Shown: piece after piece, positions 18,095 through 26,465 of the stretch
Numbering within the stretch: the first letter of the stretch is position 1
How the letters are laid out: each line of letters starts with the position of its first letter
Assembly (NCBI GenBank): GCA_023404345.1
Contig: JAEYCB010000039.1
Span: 1-64,000 of the forward strand
Length of the DNA stretch: 64,000 nt
DNA from: Bacillota bacterium
GTDB lineage: Bacteria; Bacillota; Clostridia; Christensenellales; Aristaeellaceae
Direction of reading: 5' to 3'
Notes under the pieces: model-generated
Seen by the model: the letters and a program-made list of their open reading frames with translations, nothing else
Database searches by the model: none
What the model was told of the DNA's origin: nothing
Position numbers and translations under genes: made by a program

Positions 18095-18448
18095 TCACCG
18101 TTTCAAGTCGCCGCCCGCAGCGTCCACCAGCGTACGAGCCACGTTGATGATAACCGCCACCGCAAGCGCCCACCAGTAATTTTCGAACACTACGCTGTTT
18201 TCTACCAGCCCCGCAGCGGTCCATACCAGCCACGCGTCCACGGCGATGTACAAAAGTCCCAGCGTGCAGAAGTTCAGCACCGACAAAATCAGCCGCATCA
18301 CGGGCCGAAGCACCGTGAAAATGACAGCCAGAATCACGCCTACAATCAGTGCATTGGTCAGGTCCAGCATCTTTACGCCATCGAGATATTCTGCGCACAG
18401 CGGCACAGCAGCCACTGTAACCGCAAACCTGACAAATGCCGCAAACAT
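18095..18448 (-). CDS. phage-holin-4-2-type small membrane protein
   Basis: A 117-residue protein with four hydrophobic segments and the pattern of the PF04020 family (VILAVIFTVLRPVMRLIL, then FCTLGLLYIAVDAWLVW). Despite the family name these are ordinary chromosomal proteins of unknown role in Bacillota. The frame continues far upstream without starts that have ribosome sites. ATG at 18448 has GGAGG immediately before it and gives the family's normal start. It is followed by surE after 27 bases. An AT-rich extended -10 (TGTTATAAT on the minus strand) lies near 18490-18500. Confidence 0.8.
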   Translation of the reverse strand: MFAAFVRFAVTVAAVPLCAEYLDGVKMLDLTNALIVGVILAVIFTVLRPVMRLILSVLNFCTLGLLYIAVDAWLVWTAAGLVENSVVFENYWWALAVAVIINVARTLVDAAGGDLKR

Positions 18449-18644
18449 GGCGTTCCTCCCCTCCGACACACCGGCAACATACTTTTTTATTATAACATAC
18501 TTTTCCCGCTTGTGCATGCCCATGCGCCGCCGGGGGCAACCTATGGCGAACCCGCCGCGCAAAAGCGCATATCCTGACCCATGACGGGATGCGGCCACAA
18601 GTCCGGTCCTCCCGCCCATTTGCCCGGAAAGGAGGGCCATGCGC

Positions 18645-18908
18645 ATGAAAAGCAAGTTTTTCAAGGATACGCAGGGCCTGGAATCCGCCTTTGAAAGCTG
18701 CACGCCCGACAAGGTGAGCGTATGCCTCAGGCTCAGCCGCACGGCCTACGACCTGGCGCTGGCTGAGTCAGCCCGTGAGGGTCTGACCAGCGGCGAATAC
18801 ATCGAGCGCCTTATCTGGCAGCGCGCTCCCCGCTGCCCTGAGCCAGACGTTTGGGCCGGTACAGCGCCGCCGTCGTACATAGGTAGCCAAACGCCGCGCC
18901 CTCGGTAA
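18645..18908 (+). CDS. small ribbon-helix-helix-like protein
   Basis: An 87-residue protein. Residues about 25-60 (VSVCLRLSRTAYDLALAESA and on through GLTSGEYIERLIW) have the beta-strand, helix, turn, helix pattern of Arc/MetJ/CopG DNA-binding domains. ATG at 18645 has AGGAGG nine bases upstream, while an ATG two codons earlier is only three bases away. The last 98 bases overlap, on the opposite strand, the end of the membrane protein gene at 18811. Its proline-rich tail beyond residue 62 looks like read-through of that antisense sequence. No toxin partner is seen next to it. Confidence 0.55.
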   Translation: MKSKFFKDTQGLESAFESCTPDKVSVCLRLSRTAYDLALAESAREGLTSGEYIERLIWQRAPRCPEPDVWAGTAPPSYIGSQTPRPR

Positions 18909-19230
18909 GCACCACCTGCCCATTGATGGACAGCATAGCGCGCAGCACAGGCACGCTGACCAGTCCCTCGGTTTCCAGGTACTGATAGACTAGTGCCGCC
19001 GCCAGGATGCCCGCTCCCAGGAGCAGCCACCCGGTCAGGCCGTTGGTACGTGCCCGCACGCCCGCCAGCGGCAGCGTGAGCGCCAGCGCCGCGCCCAGCA
19101 ACACGCCCTTGATGAGAAAGGCCAGGAAGCTTGCCGCCCCCATCATTCCGTCCAGCCAGCGGAACACCGCGCACACCAGCACGCACAGAAGCAGCGGCCC
19201 CAATGCCGCCACCAGCCTGCGAAGCAGCAT
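18811..19230 (-). CDS. hypothetical membrane protein in the trmD operon
   Basis: A 139-residue protein with four predicted membrane helices (about 5-25, 33-55, 65-85, 100-120) and a basic C-terminal tail. I do not recognise the family. It starts one base after the trmD stop (TGACATG), with AAGGAGGA inside the trmD end, so it is translationally coupled to it. In most Bacillota the gene at this place is rplS, which is absent here. Its last 98 bases are antisense to the ribbon-helix-helix gene. Confidence 0.65.
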   Translation of the reverse strand: MLLRRLVAALGPLLLCVLVCAVFRWLDGMMGAASFLAFLIKGVLLGAALALTLPLAGVRARTNGLTGWLLLGAGILAAALVYQYLETEGLVSVPVLRAMLSINGQVVLTEGAAFGYLCTTAALYRPKRLAQGSGERAAR

Positions 19231-19231
19231 G

Positions 19232-19963
19232 TCATTCCTCCTTTGCGGCGTCCAGCGCCCACAGGCGCTCCTTATCGGTCATGGGCGCGGAGGCGAACAG
19301 GTCCGGCCGCGCACGCAGCGTGGCCAGCAGCGCCTGCCGCCTGCGCCAGTCGCGGATCTTGGCATGGTCGCCACCCAGCAGCACTTCCGGCACCTCCCGG
19401 CCCTCAAACACGCGGGGACGGGTGTACTGCGGATATTCCAGCAGGCCGTCGGAGAAGCTCTCCTCCTCGGTGCTCTCCCCGCTGCCCAAAACGCCGGGCA
19501 CATAGCGCGCCACTGCGTCAATCAGCGCCATGGCAGCCACCTCGCCCCCGGTGAGCACGAAATCTCCCAAAGAGATCTCTTCATCCACCACCAGGTCGAT
19601 GGCCCGCTGATCTACGCCCTCGTAATGCCCGCATAAAAGAATCATGCCCTCCTGTTCGGAAAGCTCTACCACCTTTTTCTGGGTGAGCGGTGTACCGCGG
19701 GGGCTTAAGTAGATACAAGGGCCGGCATATTCCTGTGCGCGCAGGTCGCGCACCGCGTCCACAATGGGCTGCGCCATCATGACCATGCCCGCGCCGCCAC
19801 CGAAGGGATAGTCGTCGGTATTCTTGTGCTTTTTGTCGCTGTAGGGACGAATATCCACTGGACGCACATCCAAAAGCCCCTCCGCCCGCGCCCGGCCCAG
19901 GATGCTTGCGGAGAGGAAACTGTCAAACATTTCGGGAAACAGGCTAAGAACGGCGATCTTCAT
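19232..19963 (-). CDS. trmD: tRNA (guanine-N1)-methyltransferase
   Basis: Methylates G37 of tRNAs with a G at position 36, using SAM in a trefoil-knot site. At 243 residues it is typical. MKIAVLSLFPEMF is the usual start, DDYPFGGGAGMVM and LLCGHYEGVDQRAID are SAM/knot motifs, and GDFVLTGGE is the catalytic Asp segment. The frame has upstream ATGs inside rimM. ATG at 19963, overlapping rimM by 20 bases, gives the conserved N-terminus. Confidence 0.97.
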   Translation of the reverse strand: MKIAVLSLFPEMFDSFLSASILGRARAEGLLDVRPVDIRPYSDKKHKNTDDYPFGGGAGMVMMAQPIVDAVRDLRAQEYAGPCIYLSPRGTPLTQKKVVELSEQEGMILLCGHYEGVDQRAIDLVVDEEISLGDFVLTGGEVAAMALIDAVARYVPGVLGSGESTEEESFSDGLLEYPQYTRPRVFEGREVPEVLLGGDHAKIRDWRRRQALLATLRARPDLFASAPMTDKERLWALDAAKEE

Positions 19964-20477
19964 ACAGTCCGACCTCTTCCAGCCGTTTTTCATCCAGCAC
20001 GATTTTTCCATTCTCTGCGTCCAGCTCAAGCAGCACAGTCTTGAGTGCCGGCACCATCAGCGTGCCCGTGGGCGTATCGAATACAAATACATCCACCCCG
20101 CCGGGGGTGAGCACCTCACGCAGCGTACCCACGCGGTTTCCTTGGGTATCGAATGCTTCTGCTCCCAGAATATCGGCGATATAAACCTCATCCTCGCCAA
20201 GCTGGCGTGCGTGGGCACGGTCCACCCACAGCTTGACGCCACGCAGCGCCTCGGCGGCGTTGCGGTCCAAGATGCCCTCCAAATTCAGGAACACGTCGTC
20301 CTCGCGCACGCGCGCGCCTAAAACCCTGATGGGCTCATAGCGGCCTTCCCGCTCGCGGTACACGGTTTTCAGATCCAGAAAACGCTCCGGGTCGTCGGTG
20401 TAGTGCTTGAGCTTCACCTCACCGTGAATGCCCTGCGGACGCACCACCTCGCCCAAAAGCAGATAGTCATGCTTCAT
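19944..20477 (-). CDS. rimM: ribosome maturation factor RimM
   Basis: A 177-residue 30S assembly factor that binds S19. The N-terminal domain starts LLGEVVRPQGIHGEVKLKHY with the conserved GxHGE motif, and the C-terminal PRC-barrel part includes GTLREVLTPGG and a final EVGLYED tail. ATG at 20477 has AGGAGC upstream. A hairpin at 20501-20541 separates it from khpA. Confidence 0.95.
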   Translation of the reverse strand: MKHDYLLLGEVVRPQGIHGEVKLKHYTDDPERFLDLKTVYREREGRYEPIRVLGARVREDDVFLNLEGILDRNAAEALRGVKLWVDRAHARQLGEDEVYIADILGAEAFDTQGNRVGTLREVLTPGGVDVFVFDTPTGTLMVPALKTVLLELDAENGKIVLDEKRLEEVGLYEDRRS

Positions 20478-20500
20478 GCTGCTCCTTGGCTCCTACAAAG

Positions 20501-20541
20501 ATTGGGCGCAGCAGGGCAATACCTGCCCCGATGCGCCCAAT
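20501..20541 (-). other. intercistronic hairpin between khpA and rimM
   Basis: A perfect 10-bp outer stem (ATTGGGCGCA 20501-20510 with TGCGCCCAAT 20532-20541) encloses a second 5-bp stem (GCAGG/CCTGC). Only a weak T-rich tail follows on the minus strand, so it may be an attenuator or processing site lowering rimM-trmD relative to the ribosomal protein gene. Confidence 0.55.
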
Positions 20542-20554
20542 GCGTTTCAAAAAG

Positions 20555-20782
20555 TCACTGAATCTCGACAAATACGGGCTTTTGGTCCTTGGCGGTCGCG
20601 GCGCGCACTACAGCACGGATCGCCTTGGCGATACGCCCCTGCTTGCCAATGACCTTGCCCATGTCCTCGGGCGCGACATGCAGCTCAAGGATCGTGGCCT
20701 CGGGTCCGACAGTTTCCTCAACGGTCACGGCGTCCTTGTTGTCCACCAGCGACCGCGCCACGTATGCAACGAGCTCTTTCAT
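20555..20782 (-). CDS. khpA: KH-domain RNA-binding protein KhpA (YlqC)
   Basis: A 75-residue single KH domain with the RNA-gripping motif GKVIGKQGRIAKAIR. In other Gram-positives KhpA pairs with KhpB/Jag and acts on small RNAs and cell-wall growth. It lies four bases after rpsP, its normal position in this operon. Confidence 0.93.
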   Translation of the reverse strand: MKELVAYVARSLVDNKDAVTVEETVGPEATILELHVAPEDMGKVIGKQGRIAKAIRAVVRAATAKDQKPVFVEIQ

Positions 20783-20786
20783 GCGA

Positions 20787-21035
20787 TCAGCCCTCGATCA
20801 CGCCGCTCTTCTTGAGCAGGGCGCGGGCCGTGTCGGTGGGCTGGGCACCGTTCTTGAGCCACTGCTTGGCGCTCTCCACGTCGATCTTAACGGTGGCGGG
20901 CTCGGTCATGGGATCATAATAGCCGATTTCCTCGATGAAGCGGCCATCGCGGGGGCTGCGTTCGTCAGCCACGACCACACGGTAGAACGGCTTTTTCTTC
21001 ATACCCATTCTCTTCAGGCGAATTTTCACAGACAT
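20787..21035 (-). CDS. rpsP: 30S ribosomal protein S16
   Basis: 82 residues starting [20 protein letters not shown], the S16 signature, with [14 protein letters not shown] following. The length is normal. GGGAGGAAAC is the ribosome site upstream of ATG 21035. It follows ffh by about 70 bases in the conserved order. Confidence 0.97.
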   Translation of the reverse strand: MSVKIRLKRMGMKKKPFYRVVVADERSPRDGRFIEEIGYYDPMTEPATVKIDVESAKQWLKNGAQPTDTARALLKKSGVIEG

Positions 21036-21106
21036 GGTTTGTTTCCTCCCTATATCGGTTGCATTGGTTTGTATCTGAAATCACACGAGGGTGATGTCAG
21101 GCCGGT

Positions 21107-22429
21107 TCAGAACGGCAGGCGCATGCGGCCGCACTTGCCACGGGCGTTCATCATCTGCTTCATCATGCCCTTGGCCTGCTCAAACTGGCGGATGAGGGCG
21201 TTGACGTCCTGCACGGTTGTGCCGCTACCCGCTGCGATGCGCTTGCGGCGGCTGGCGTTAAGGATGCCGGGATTCCGGCGTTCGCGCGGGGTCATGCTGC
21301 GGATGATGGCTTCGGGCTTTTTCATTGCGTTTTCGTCGATTTCGACGTTAGCCAGCTTGTTGCCAACGCCCGGCAGCATGCTGAGCATGCTTTGCAGGCC
21401 GCCCATCTTTTTCATCTGCTGCATCTGGGTGAGGAAGTCCTCCAGCGTCAGCTGCTCGCGGGCGCCCTTCTTGACCAGCTTTTCGGCCTCGTCGCCGTCA
21501 AAGGCCTCCTGCGCCTTTTCAATGAGCGTCATCACGTCGCCCATGCCCAGGATGCGGCTGGCCATGCGGTCGGGATGGAAGGGCTCAATATCCGCCAATT
21601 TTTCGCCCGTACCGCAGAACTTAATGGGCTTGCCCACCACGGCCTTGATCGACAGGGCCGCGCCGCCGCGGGTGTCGCCGTCGAGCTTGGTGAGGATCAC
21701 GCCATCGATGCCAAGCTCCGTATCGAAGGTCTTGGCCACGTTGACCGCGTCCTGGCCAGTCATGGCGTCCACCACGAATAAAATCTCTTGGGGCTTGACC
21801 GCCGCCTTGACGCGCCTGAGCTCCTCCATGAGCTCGGTGTCAATGTGCAGACGGCCCGCGGTGTCGATGATGAGCACGTCGCGGCCATAGCTGCGCGCAT
21901 ACTCCACGGCCTCCAGCGCTGTCTTGACCGGGTCCTGCGTACCGTGCTCATATACCGGCACGTTGACCTGGCCACCCACCACCTGCAGCTGCTTGATGGC
22001 AGCGGGGCGGTAGATATCACATGCAGCTAGCAGGGGCTTCTTGCCCGTCTTTTGCAAGTTGTTGGCCAGCTTGGCAGCCATGGTAGTTTTACCTGCGCCC
22101 TGCAGGCCGCACAGCATATAGATGGTGGGCACGCTGGATGACCAGGTCAGCCGCGCGTTTTCCGTGCCCATCAGGGCAGTCATTTCCTCGTTGACGATTT
22201 TCAAAACCTGCTGGGCAGGTGAAAGGCTGTCCAGCACCTGCTGACCCACGCAGCGTTCCGTGACCCGCTTGCAGAAGTCTTTGACAACCAGGTAGTTGAC
22301 GTCAGCTTCCAGAAGCGCCATGCGCACCTCGCGCATGCCTTCGCGGACGGTTTGCTCTGTCAGCTTGCCGCGTCCCGTCAGCTTGGAGAGCGCCGAGGAC
22401 AGCTTCTGACTGAGTCCCTCAAAGGCCAT
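21107..22429 (-). CDS. ffh: signal recognition particle protein Ffh
   Basis: The 440-residue SRP54 GTPase that carries membrane proteins to the translocase. The NG domain shows GLQGAGKTTMAAKLA (P-loop), DTAGRLHID (G3) and TKLDGDTRGG (G4). The C-terminal M domain is methionine-rich (QMQQMKKMGGLQSMLSMLPG) for signal-peptide and 4.5S RNA binding. The frame extends upstream over ylxM, but ATG at 22429 gives the standard AFEGLSQKLSSAL start. It overlaps ylxM by 11 bases. Confidence 0.97.
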   Translation of the reverse strand: MAFEGLSQKLSSALSKLTGRGKLTEQTVREGMREVRMALLEADVNYLVVKDFCKRVTERCVGQQVLDSLSPAQQVLKIVNEEMTALMGTENARLTWSSSVPTIYMLCGLQGAGKTTMAAKLANNLQKTGKKPLLAACDIYRPAAIKQLQVVGGQVNVPVYEHGTQDPVKTALEAVEYARSYGRDVLIIDTAGRLHIDTELMEELRRVKAAVKPQEILFVVDAMTGQDAVNVAKTFDTELGIDGVILTKLDGDTRGGAALSIKAVVGKPIKFCGTGEKLADIEPFHPDRMASRILGMGDVMTLIEKAQEAFDGDEAEKLVKKGAREQLTLEDFLTQMQQMKKMGGLQSMLSMLPGVGNKLANVEIDENAMKKPEAIIRSMTPRERRNPGILNASRRKRIAAGSGTTVQDVNALIRQFEQAKGMMKQMMNARGKCGRMRLPF

Positions 22430-22835
22430 GGCTTCTCTCCTCCCCTTCCTGCCGGTCGATGACCTGCCGCACCAGCGCGGCGGCCTCGTCCAGCCGATGT
22501 CTGATTTCCATGGGCAACTCGCCATCCCGTGCCTCATCCATGAGCGAAAGCGCTCTGGTGAGCTGCCGCACGGTAGCCGCCATGCGGCCGGCGCCGCCCA
22601 GCGCCGCCTCATAGCGGCGCAATTTTTGCACCGAGCGGGTAATCAGCTCGTGCACGTTCTGCCGGCTGACCCCGAACTGCTCGGCGATCTCGCCCAGCGA
22701 GAAGTCCTCTTCATAGTACAGGCGGAGCATCTCCTGCTGCCGCTGCGTCAGCAGCCCGCCGTAAAAGGCGCACAGGTTGCCGATTTCAACGCTCTTTTCC
22801 AGCCTCTCCGGCCGGGTGCTTTCCTGCGTGTTCAC
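22419..22835 (-). CDS. ylxM: YlxM-type UPF0122 helix-turn-helix protein
   Basis: A 138-residue protein with a sigma-70 region 4-like helix-turn-helix (YYEEDFSLGEIAEQFGVSRQ) in the first 80 residues. YlxM proteins sit next to ffh in Bacillota and in streptococci influence SRP assembly. The start is GTG at 22835 with AAGGAG upstream. The usual upstream neighbour ftsY is absent. The C-terminal 55 residues form charged helices longer than in typical YlxM. Confidence 0.92.
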   Translation of the reverse strand: MNTQESTRPERLEKSVEIGNLCAFYGGLLTQRQQEMLRLYYEEDFSLGEIAEQFGVSRQNVHELITRSVQKLRRYEAALGGAGRMAATVRQLTRALSLMDEARDGELPMEIRHRLDEAAALVRQVIDRQEGEERSHGL

Positions 22836-22929
22836 GGCCCGCTCCTTCCGCCGTCAACCCTTTTGACTTGACAGCTGAACCAGCATACCGCATTTCAGAC
22901 CGTCTGTCAAGGGCTTTTGATTGAAAGGC

Positions 22930-22965
22930 AAAAATATACGAGGCGGGAACGCCGTTCCCGCCTCG
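22930..22965 (-). terminator. intrinsic terminator of the topB operon
   Basis: A perfect 12-bp stem (CGAGGCGGGAAC with GTTCCCGCCTCG, 22939-22965) followed on the minus strand by TATATTTTT, just after the SGNH hydrolase stop. Confidence 0.85.
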
Positions 22966-22984
22966 CATATCGCTGTTTGTTCCC

Positions 22985-23632
22985 TCACTCGCCCGCGAGC
23001 ATCTCCCGCACCTTACGCGCCACGGCCTCACCCAGCGCGGCGTGGCCCGACGCATCCATATGAATGCCGTCGACCGCGGAAGGGTCGGCATAGGCTGCGG
23101 CGTTGAGAAACTCCACGCCCAGCTCCGAGGCCACGGCGGCATAGGCCGCGGCAAATCCGCGCGACTTCTGCGGATAGCTACGCCAGTGCTCGATCACGTC
23201 ACGGTTGTCCAAATCAGCATGCGCCAGAATGGGCGCAATCAGCAGAATGCGCGGCTTGTCAGGAAAGATGTGGGTGCTTTCCTCCATGCGGTTGTACAGG
23301 CGGATGTTTTTGACCAGCGCCGCCGCGCCCTCCGCCGCGCCCCATGCATCGGTAAAGCGCAGGTCGTTAGTGCCCAGCATCAGGATGACCAGATCAAGCG
23401 GCTTGTGCGTCTCCAGGCAGGTCAACAGATAGGCGCTTCCGTTCCGTCCGGGGCTCATGGGGTTGTCAAACACGGTGGTTCGGCCGTTCATGCCCTCCTC
23501 CAGCACCTCCCAGCCATCGCCCAGCAGCCGCCGAAGCACCCCCGTCCAACGCACGTCCGGCGCGTGGCGCACGCCGGTGCCGGGCGTGTATCCCCAAGTG
23601 TTGGAATCACCGTAGCACAGAATGTGACGCAT
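22985..23632 (-). CDS. SGNH/GDSL family hydrolase (arylesterase-like)
   Basis: A 215-residue alpha/beta esterase. CYGDSNTWGY carries the catalytic Ser of block I, GRNG of block II and GTNDLR of block III are present, and DGIHMDASGH near the end holds the Asp-His pair. Such enzymes cleave acyl or aryl esters, and the natural substrate is unknown. No signal peptide is present, so it is cytoplasmic. ATG at 23632 has GAGGAGG upstream. It lies 13 bases after topB and is followed by a terminator. Confidence 0.9.
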   Translation of the reverse strand: MRHILCYGDSNTWGYTPGTGVRHAPDVRWTGVLRRLLGDGWEVLEEGMNGRTTVFDNPMSPGRNGSAYLLTCLETHKPLDLVILMLGTNDLRFTDAWGAAEGAAALVKNIRLYNRMEESTHIFPDKPRILLIAPILAHADLDNRDVIEHWRSYPQKSRGFAAAYAAVASELGVEFLNAAAYADPSAVDGIHMDASGHAALGEAVARKVREMLAGE

Positions 23633-23645
23633 CTTTGTTTCCTCC

Positions 23646-25745
23646 TCATCGTTGGGCCCTGGGCGTAAAGCCCACCGTGCCCTCGTGATAGTGCAGCGTA
23701 CCCGTGGAGCCGCGCAGGTCCCCGTCCGGGGCCTTGAGCAACGCGACTACAATTTTCGCATTCAGTTCTGGTCCGCCAGCACCCGAGACGGCATTTTTCC
23801 AAAGGGTGAAGCGGCAGCCTTCGCGCCAGCGCGAACAACCGAAGGCCTTTTCGTTCTCTACCACCTGCCCCTTGCCGCACACCGGACAAAGAACGTCCAG
23901 CGTCTTGGCCGTCGCGCGCCTGCGCCCCTTGCCCCGGCGCTGTTCCTTTTCAAAGGGAACCTCTGGTGCAGACTTTACTGCATAGTCCGTCAAAAATGCC
24001 GCCAAGCGGCGGATGCCCGCCATGAAGCGGTCACAGTCGCCCCGACCTTGCGCGATGTCCTCCAGTGCCTGTTCCCAGCGCCCCGTCGTCTCCGGCGAAG
24101 CGATCTCCGGCGGCACAGCCTCAATCAACCGAACGCCCTTCTCCGTAGCCAGGATCTGCCGTCCTTTGCGGCGCGCGTAGCCCACATCAATCAACCGTTC
24201 GATGATGGCGGCACGCGTGGCAGGCGTACCCAAAGAGCAGCCCTTCATCTGCTCACGCAGGGACTCGTCTTCGATAACGCGGCCCGCGTGCTCCATCTGG
24301 GCCAGGAGCGAAGCGTCGGTGTGCTCCTTGGGCGGCTTGGTCTTGTCGTTTTTCACACGCGCACCCTTGACCGTGCGTATATCGCCCTCGCGCAGCTGCG
24401 GCAGGGGCGCGTCCTCCTGTTGATCACGCTTGAAATCGCGGTACACGGCGCGGAATCCTTCGTCCACCACCACCGTACCCGTGGACACAAACCGTTCGTT
24501 CTCACTCGCATTCACCGCACGTACAGCCTGATAGCGATACGGCGGATAAAACGCCGCGATCAGCCTGCGGGCGATCAGGTCAAACAATTTGGCCTCATCC
24601 GGGGAAAGCGCCTGTGTGTCAGCCCGGCGGCCCGTAGGGATGATGGCGTGGTGATCCGTCAGCTTCGTATCGTCAAAGACACGCTTGATGCGGGGAATAG
24701 GCCGCGCCAGCACGGGCGCGCAAAGCGCCGCATAGCTCTCCGGCAGGTTTTTGAGCGCCTTTTCCACCGAGCCTCCCATGTCGTGAGATAGGTACCGGCT
24801 GTCGGTACGTGGATAGGTCACGAGTTTGCGTTTCTCATAAAGGCTTTGTGCGGTCTTGAGCGTGCGCTCCGCCGAAAAGCCCAGCTGGCCGCTGGCCTCG
24901 CGCTGCAGAGTGGTCAGGTCGTAAAGCTGCGGCGCAAGTTCACGCTTTTCCTCGGTTTTCACGCTCTCTACCCGTGCAGGCTTACCCCGTACCTTTTCAG
25001 CGATCGTGCGGGCCTGTTGTTCGTCTAAAATACGCTTGCCATCCTCGCGCGAAGGATCAAACCACACGCCCTGATAATCCCCGAAATCAGCCTGCACCGT
25101 CCAAAACGGCTGGGGAACAAAGCGGTCGATCTCCAGCCGGCGGGTGACCAGCATGGCCAGCGTGGGTGTCTGCACCCGGCCCACGGAAAGCAGCGCCCCA
25201 TAGCGCAGCGTGAATGCGCGGCTGGCGTTCATGCCCACCAGCCAGTCGGCCTCGGAACGGCAGCGCGCGCTCTGGTACAGCGCGTCGTAACGGCTTGCGG
25301 GCCTCAGCGCGGCAAAGCCCGCCCGGATGGCCTCGTCCGTCATAGAAGAAATCCACAGGCGGTCCACGGGCTTTTTGCAGCCCGCCATTTCATAGATGTA
25401 GCGGAAGATCAGCTCGCCCTCGCGTCCGGAGTCCGTCGCGCAGATAATGGAGCGAATTCCGCGGCTGTTCATGAGCTTTTTAACCACGGCGAACTGTGTG
25501 CGGGTCTTGGGCAGCACCTTGAGCTGCATGTGCTCAGGCAAAATGGGCAAATCTTCCGCACGCCAGCGCTTGTAGCGCTCATCCAGTTCCTCCGGCTCCT
25601 TGAGTGCCACCAGATGCCCGATGGCCCACGTGACCACGTAGCCTCCGCCCGTCAGACATCCTTCCCCGCGTGCGGACGCGCCCAGCACCCGTGCGATGTC
25701 CCGCGCCACGGAGGGCTTTTCCGCCACCACAAGGATCTCATCCAC
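23646..25745 (-). CDS. topB: type IA DNA topoisomerase III
   Basis: A 699-residue enzyme that relaxes and decatenates DNA through a transient 5'-phosphotyrosine break. The Toprim domain begins ILVVAEKPSVARDIAR, and DSGREGELIFRYIYE is its acidic motif. The catalytic Tyr is in VTYPRTDSRYLS. The C-terminal zinc-like region keeps CPVCGKG and a final cysteine pair. The frame extends upstream, but the GTG at 25745 preceded by AAGGAGG gives the normal N-terminus. It lies between the histidine phosphatase and SGNH hydrolase genes on the same strand. Confidence 0.93.
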   Translation of the reverse strand: MDEILVVAEKPSVARDIARVLGASARGEGCLTGGGYVVTWAIGHLVALKEPEELDERYKRWRAEDLPILPEHMQLKVLPKTRTQFAVVKKLMNSRGIRSIICATDSGREGELIFRYIYEMAGCKKPVDRLWISSMTDEAIRAGFAALRPASRYDALYQSARCRSEADWLVGMNASRAFTLRYGALLSVGRVQTPTLAMLVTRRLEIDRFVPQPFWTVQADFGDYQGVWFDPSREDGKRILDEQQARTIAEKVRGKPARVESVKTEEKRELAPQLYDLTTLQREASGQLGFSAERTLKTAQSLYEKRKLVTYPRTDSRYLSHDMGGSVEKALKNLPESYAALCAPVLARPIPRIKRVFDDTKLTDHHAIIPTGRRADTQALSPDEAKLFDLIARRLIAAFYPPYRYQAVRAVNASENERFVSTGTVVVDEGFRAVYRDFKRDQQEDAPLPQLREGDIRTVKGARVKNDKTKPPKEHTDASLLAQMEHAGRVIEDESLREQMKGCSLGTPATRAAIIERLIDVGYARRKGRQILATEKGVRLIEAVPPEIASPETTGRWEQALEDIAQGRGDCDRFMAGIRRLAAFLTDYAVKSAPEVPFEKEQRRGKGRRRATAKTLDVLCPVCGKGQVVENEKAFGCSRWREGCRFTLWKNAVSGAGGPELNAKIVVALLKAPDGDLRGSTGTLHYHEGTVGFTPRAQR

Positions 25746-25759
25746 AGGCCGGACCTCCT

Positions 25760-26368
25760 TCAGGGCCGCACGCTGGGCGGTGCCTCCAGCAGGCGGCAAG
25801 CCCCGTTTTCCACCGTCATCGCGCGTACGCCTCCATGCGGCAGGAGATTTTGCCAAAAATCCGCCATCGGCGTGCCCAGCAGCTCGCGGAAGATGGCACA
25901 CAAAAGCGCGCCATGCGCCGATACCAGCACCGTATCATATTGACCTTCCAAGGGCAGCAGCCGGTGCGACAAAAAAATACGGGCCCGCAGGCTCAGCGCC
26001 TCAAAGCTTTCTCCGCCCTCTGGCGGGCGGTAACACTGCGGAGCGCGGCCATAATTGTACAGCGGATCCTGCGGATTATCATAAGCGGTAATTTGCTGCT
26101 GGCCTTCCGCCACGCCATAGCCCTGCTCAATAAGAAGCGGCTCGTCCACCATGGGCGTCCCTTCGCCTCCCAACGCCAGAAGCGCCGTTTCCCGTGCACG
26201 GTGCAGTGGACTAGTCAGGCACAGGCCGATGGCGGGCAGCTGGCCTGCCGCCTCGCGTGCCTGCCGGCGTCCCTCGTCGTTGAGCGGTACATTCACCTGT
26301 CCCTGCATGCGCTTTTCAGCGTTCCAGGCCGTTTGTCCATGGCGCAGAAAATAAACCGTCATTCCCAT
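25760..26368 (-). CDS. histidine phosphatase family protein (phosphoglycerate-mutase-like)
   Basis: A 202-residue protein with VYFLRHGQTAWNAEKRMQGQ at the start (catalytic RHG) and VSAHGALLCAIF near the end (second catalytic His). The branch includes broad-specificity phosphatases and cobalamin-pathway CobC. No cobalamin genes are nearby. The start at 26368 has GGGAGAGAG seven bases upstream. A second ATG two codons later is possible. It precedes topB by 14 bases. Confidence 0.88.
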   Translation of the reverse strand: MGMTVYFLRHGQTAWNAEKRMQGQVNVPLNDEGRRQAREAAGQLPAIGLCLTSPLHRARETALLALGGEGTPMVDEPLLIEQGYGVAEGQQQITAYDNPQDPLYNYGRAPQCYRPPEGGESFEALSLRARIFLSHRLLPLEGQYDTVLVSAHGALLCAIFRELLGTPMADFWQNLLPHGGVRAMTVENGACRLLEAPPSVRP

Positions 26369-26465
26369 ATATACACTCTCTCCCGTATCGTTCGTTGCCT
26401 CGAGTCCGGGTAAGAAATTTCGTGACGGCAATCCTTTTTTCCTGCGAAAGGGACAAAAAAGCGCT

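Noticed and set aside
18095..18448. Prophage signal from a holin-family protein
   Set aside because: The PF04020 family is mostly chromosomal, and no lysin, capsid, integrase or other phage gene is near.
16811..18577. A 588-codon plus-strand open frame opposite rpiR-type and surE genes
   Set aside because: It covers parts of three supported minus-strand genes and has the His/Arg/Gln-rich composition typical of shadow frames.
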